A stretch of DNA of 64,000 nucleotides from Geovibrio thiophilus (GTDB taxonomy: Bacteria > Chrysiogenota > Deferribacteres > Deferribacterales > Geovibrionaceae), in the NCBI RefSeq assembly GCF_004087915.1, contig NZ_CP035108.1, forward strand, positions 1,736,001-1,800,000. The letters are read 5' to 3'. This document shows, in pieces, positions 63,458-64,000 of the stretch. Under the pieces are notes generated by a model. That model was given only the letters and a program-made list of their open reading frames with translations, was not told the origin of the DNA and searched no databases. Position 1 is the first letter of the stretch. Each line of letters begins with the position of its first letter. Position numbers and translations under genes: made by a program.

Positions 63458-64000
63458 GACAGCGGTTATAGCCGTAACGGAAAAAGGTGCGGAGCTTGCC
63501 GCATTCATCAGCGCTGAAGCAGGATTTGACCTTTTTCTCCCCGAGGAATCAGCGGCAAAACACGGCGCTGTGCCTTATAAAGCGCTTAAAGCATGCTTCG
63601 CCCGCCTGATGGACGGCTCATACAAAGGCATAGTGGCTGTCATGGCGCAGGGAATAGTCACCCGCATGACTGCTCCCCACCTGAAATCAAAGCATGTTGA
63701 TCCGGCTGTTGTCACCTGTGACGAAGTAGGCAGATTCGCCATAAGCTCCATAGCAGGGCATGAGGGCGGCGCAAACAGTCTGGCTCATCTTGTGGCCTCC
63801 ATAACCGGAGCGGTTCCGGTGATAACCACCGCCACGGAAGCGAACAGAACGCACATAATCGGCATAGGCTGCCGCAAAGGCACCTCAAAGGCTGAGATTA
63901 TACATGCGGTACACGGAGCATGCGCCCTTGCGGGCATCAGTGTCAAAGACCTGCGGCTTGCGGCGTCGGCATGGGTTAAAAAGGATGAAGCGGGGCTGCT
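63441..64000 (+). CDS. cbiG: cobalt-precorrin-5A hydrolase (partial, runs off the window)
   Basis: About 186 residues are visible: FARLMDGSYKGIVAVMAQGIVTRM, SKHVDPAVVTCDEVGRFAISSIAGHEGGANSLA, and VITTATEANRTHIIGIGCRKGTS. This is the N-terminal and start of the C-terminal domain of CbiG, which opens the lactone ring of cobalt-precorrin-5A. Its ATG lies inside the cobM end. The gene continues past 64000. Confidence 0.9.
   Translation, partial: MEHARKTAVIAVTEKGAELAAFISAEAGFDLFLPEESAAKHGAVPYKALKACFARLMDGSYKGIVAVMAQGIVTRMTAPHLKSKHVDPAVVTCDEVGRFAISSIAGHEGGANSLAHLVASITGAVPVITTATEANRTHIIGIGCRKGTSKAEIIHAVHGACALAGISVKDLRLAASAWVKKDEAGL

Noticed and set aside
1..64000. tRNA, rRNA, insertion sequences or an integrase
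   Set aside because: I looked for tRNA-like cloverleaf ends, rRNA core sequences and transposase motifs and saw none; a covariance-model scan would be needed to be certain for small RNAs.

Overview
The window is a chromosomal segment of a Gram-negative, probably anaerobic or facultative, respiring bacterium. Evidence for an outer membrane and periplasm: a TonB-dependent receptor with ExbB/ExbD/TonB, lipoproteins and periplasmic binding proteins. Evidence for an anaerobic lifestyle: oxygen-independent heme breakdown (HutW/ChuW type), the anaerobic (CbiD/CbiK/CbiG) cobalamin route, iron-sulfur lactate dehydrogenases and TRAP transport. The gene mix and base composition fit a Deferribacterota-like organism (Geovibrio/Denitrovibrio/Seleniivibrio group). 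This is an inference from gene content only, with no rRNA in the window to confirm it.

Layout. 1-6.3 kb: a minus-strand amino-acid operon (hom, an iPGM-like proposed homoserine kinase, lysC, cimA) ending in a strong terminator, then a small phasin-like gene. 6.4-9.3 kb: a large MrfA-type helicase fused to a DEDD exonuclease. 9.4-26.1 kb: signalling genes (two histidine kinases, an NtrC-type regulator, an HD-GYP regulator, an RsbW-like ATPase, PAS and degenerate receiver proteins), a 13-repeat Ig-like lipoprotein, and an arsR / permease / thioredoxin / arsC cluster. 26.2-37.2 kb: a lactate regulon. A FadR-type regulator, glcF-glcD and a TRAP transporter lie on the minus strand, and lutC plus a lutB-lutA fusion lie on the plus strand. 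The 286-bp divergent region between them carries promoter and operator-like palindromes. A sodium/alanine-type symporter follows.

37.3-42.2 kb is a visibly AT-richer island and the most unusual part. The N-terminus of a giant SpvB/Rhs-like protein is joined out of frame to a Tlde1-like L,D-transpeptidase toxin tip. Three tandem copies of a two-gene cassette follow, each with a secreted protein of unknown family (immunity candidate) and a secreted SUMF1/FGE-fold protein. The three SUMF1 proteins are nearly alike except for one 32-codon block of constant length close to the C-terminus, which is hypervariable.

42.2-54.5 kb: a radical SAM gene, a tiny zinc ribbon, and a long minus-strand heme operon (exbB-exbD-tonB-receptor-flavodoxin-hutW-hutX-hmuTUV) that ends in an ABC-2 exporter pair. 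54.6-64 kb: a cobalamin locus. A cobalamin riboswitch leads a minus-strand operon (periplasmic CbiK, another ABC-2 pair, BtuC/BtuD/BtuF-like importer, CobA, CobO), and a divergent plus-strand operon (cbiD, cbiE, cobM/cbiF, cbiG) runs off the end of the window.
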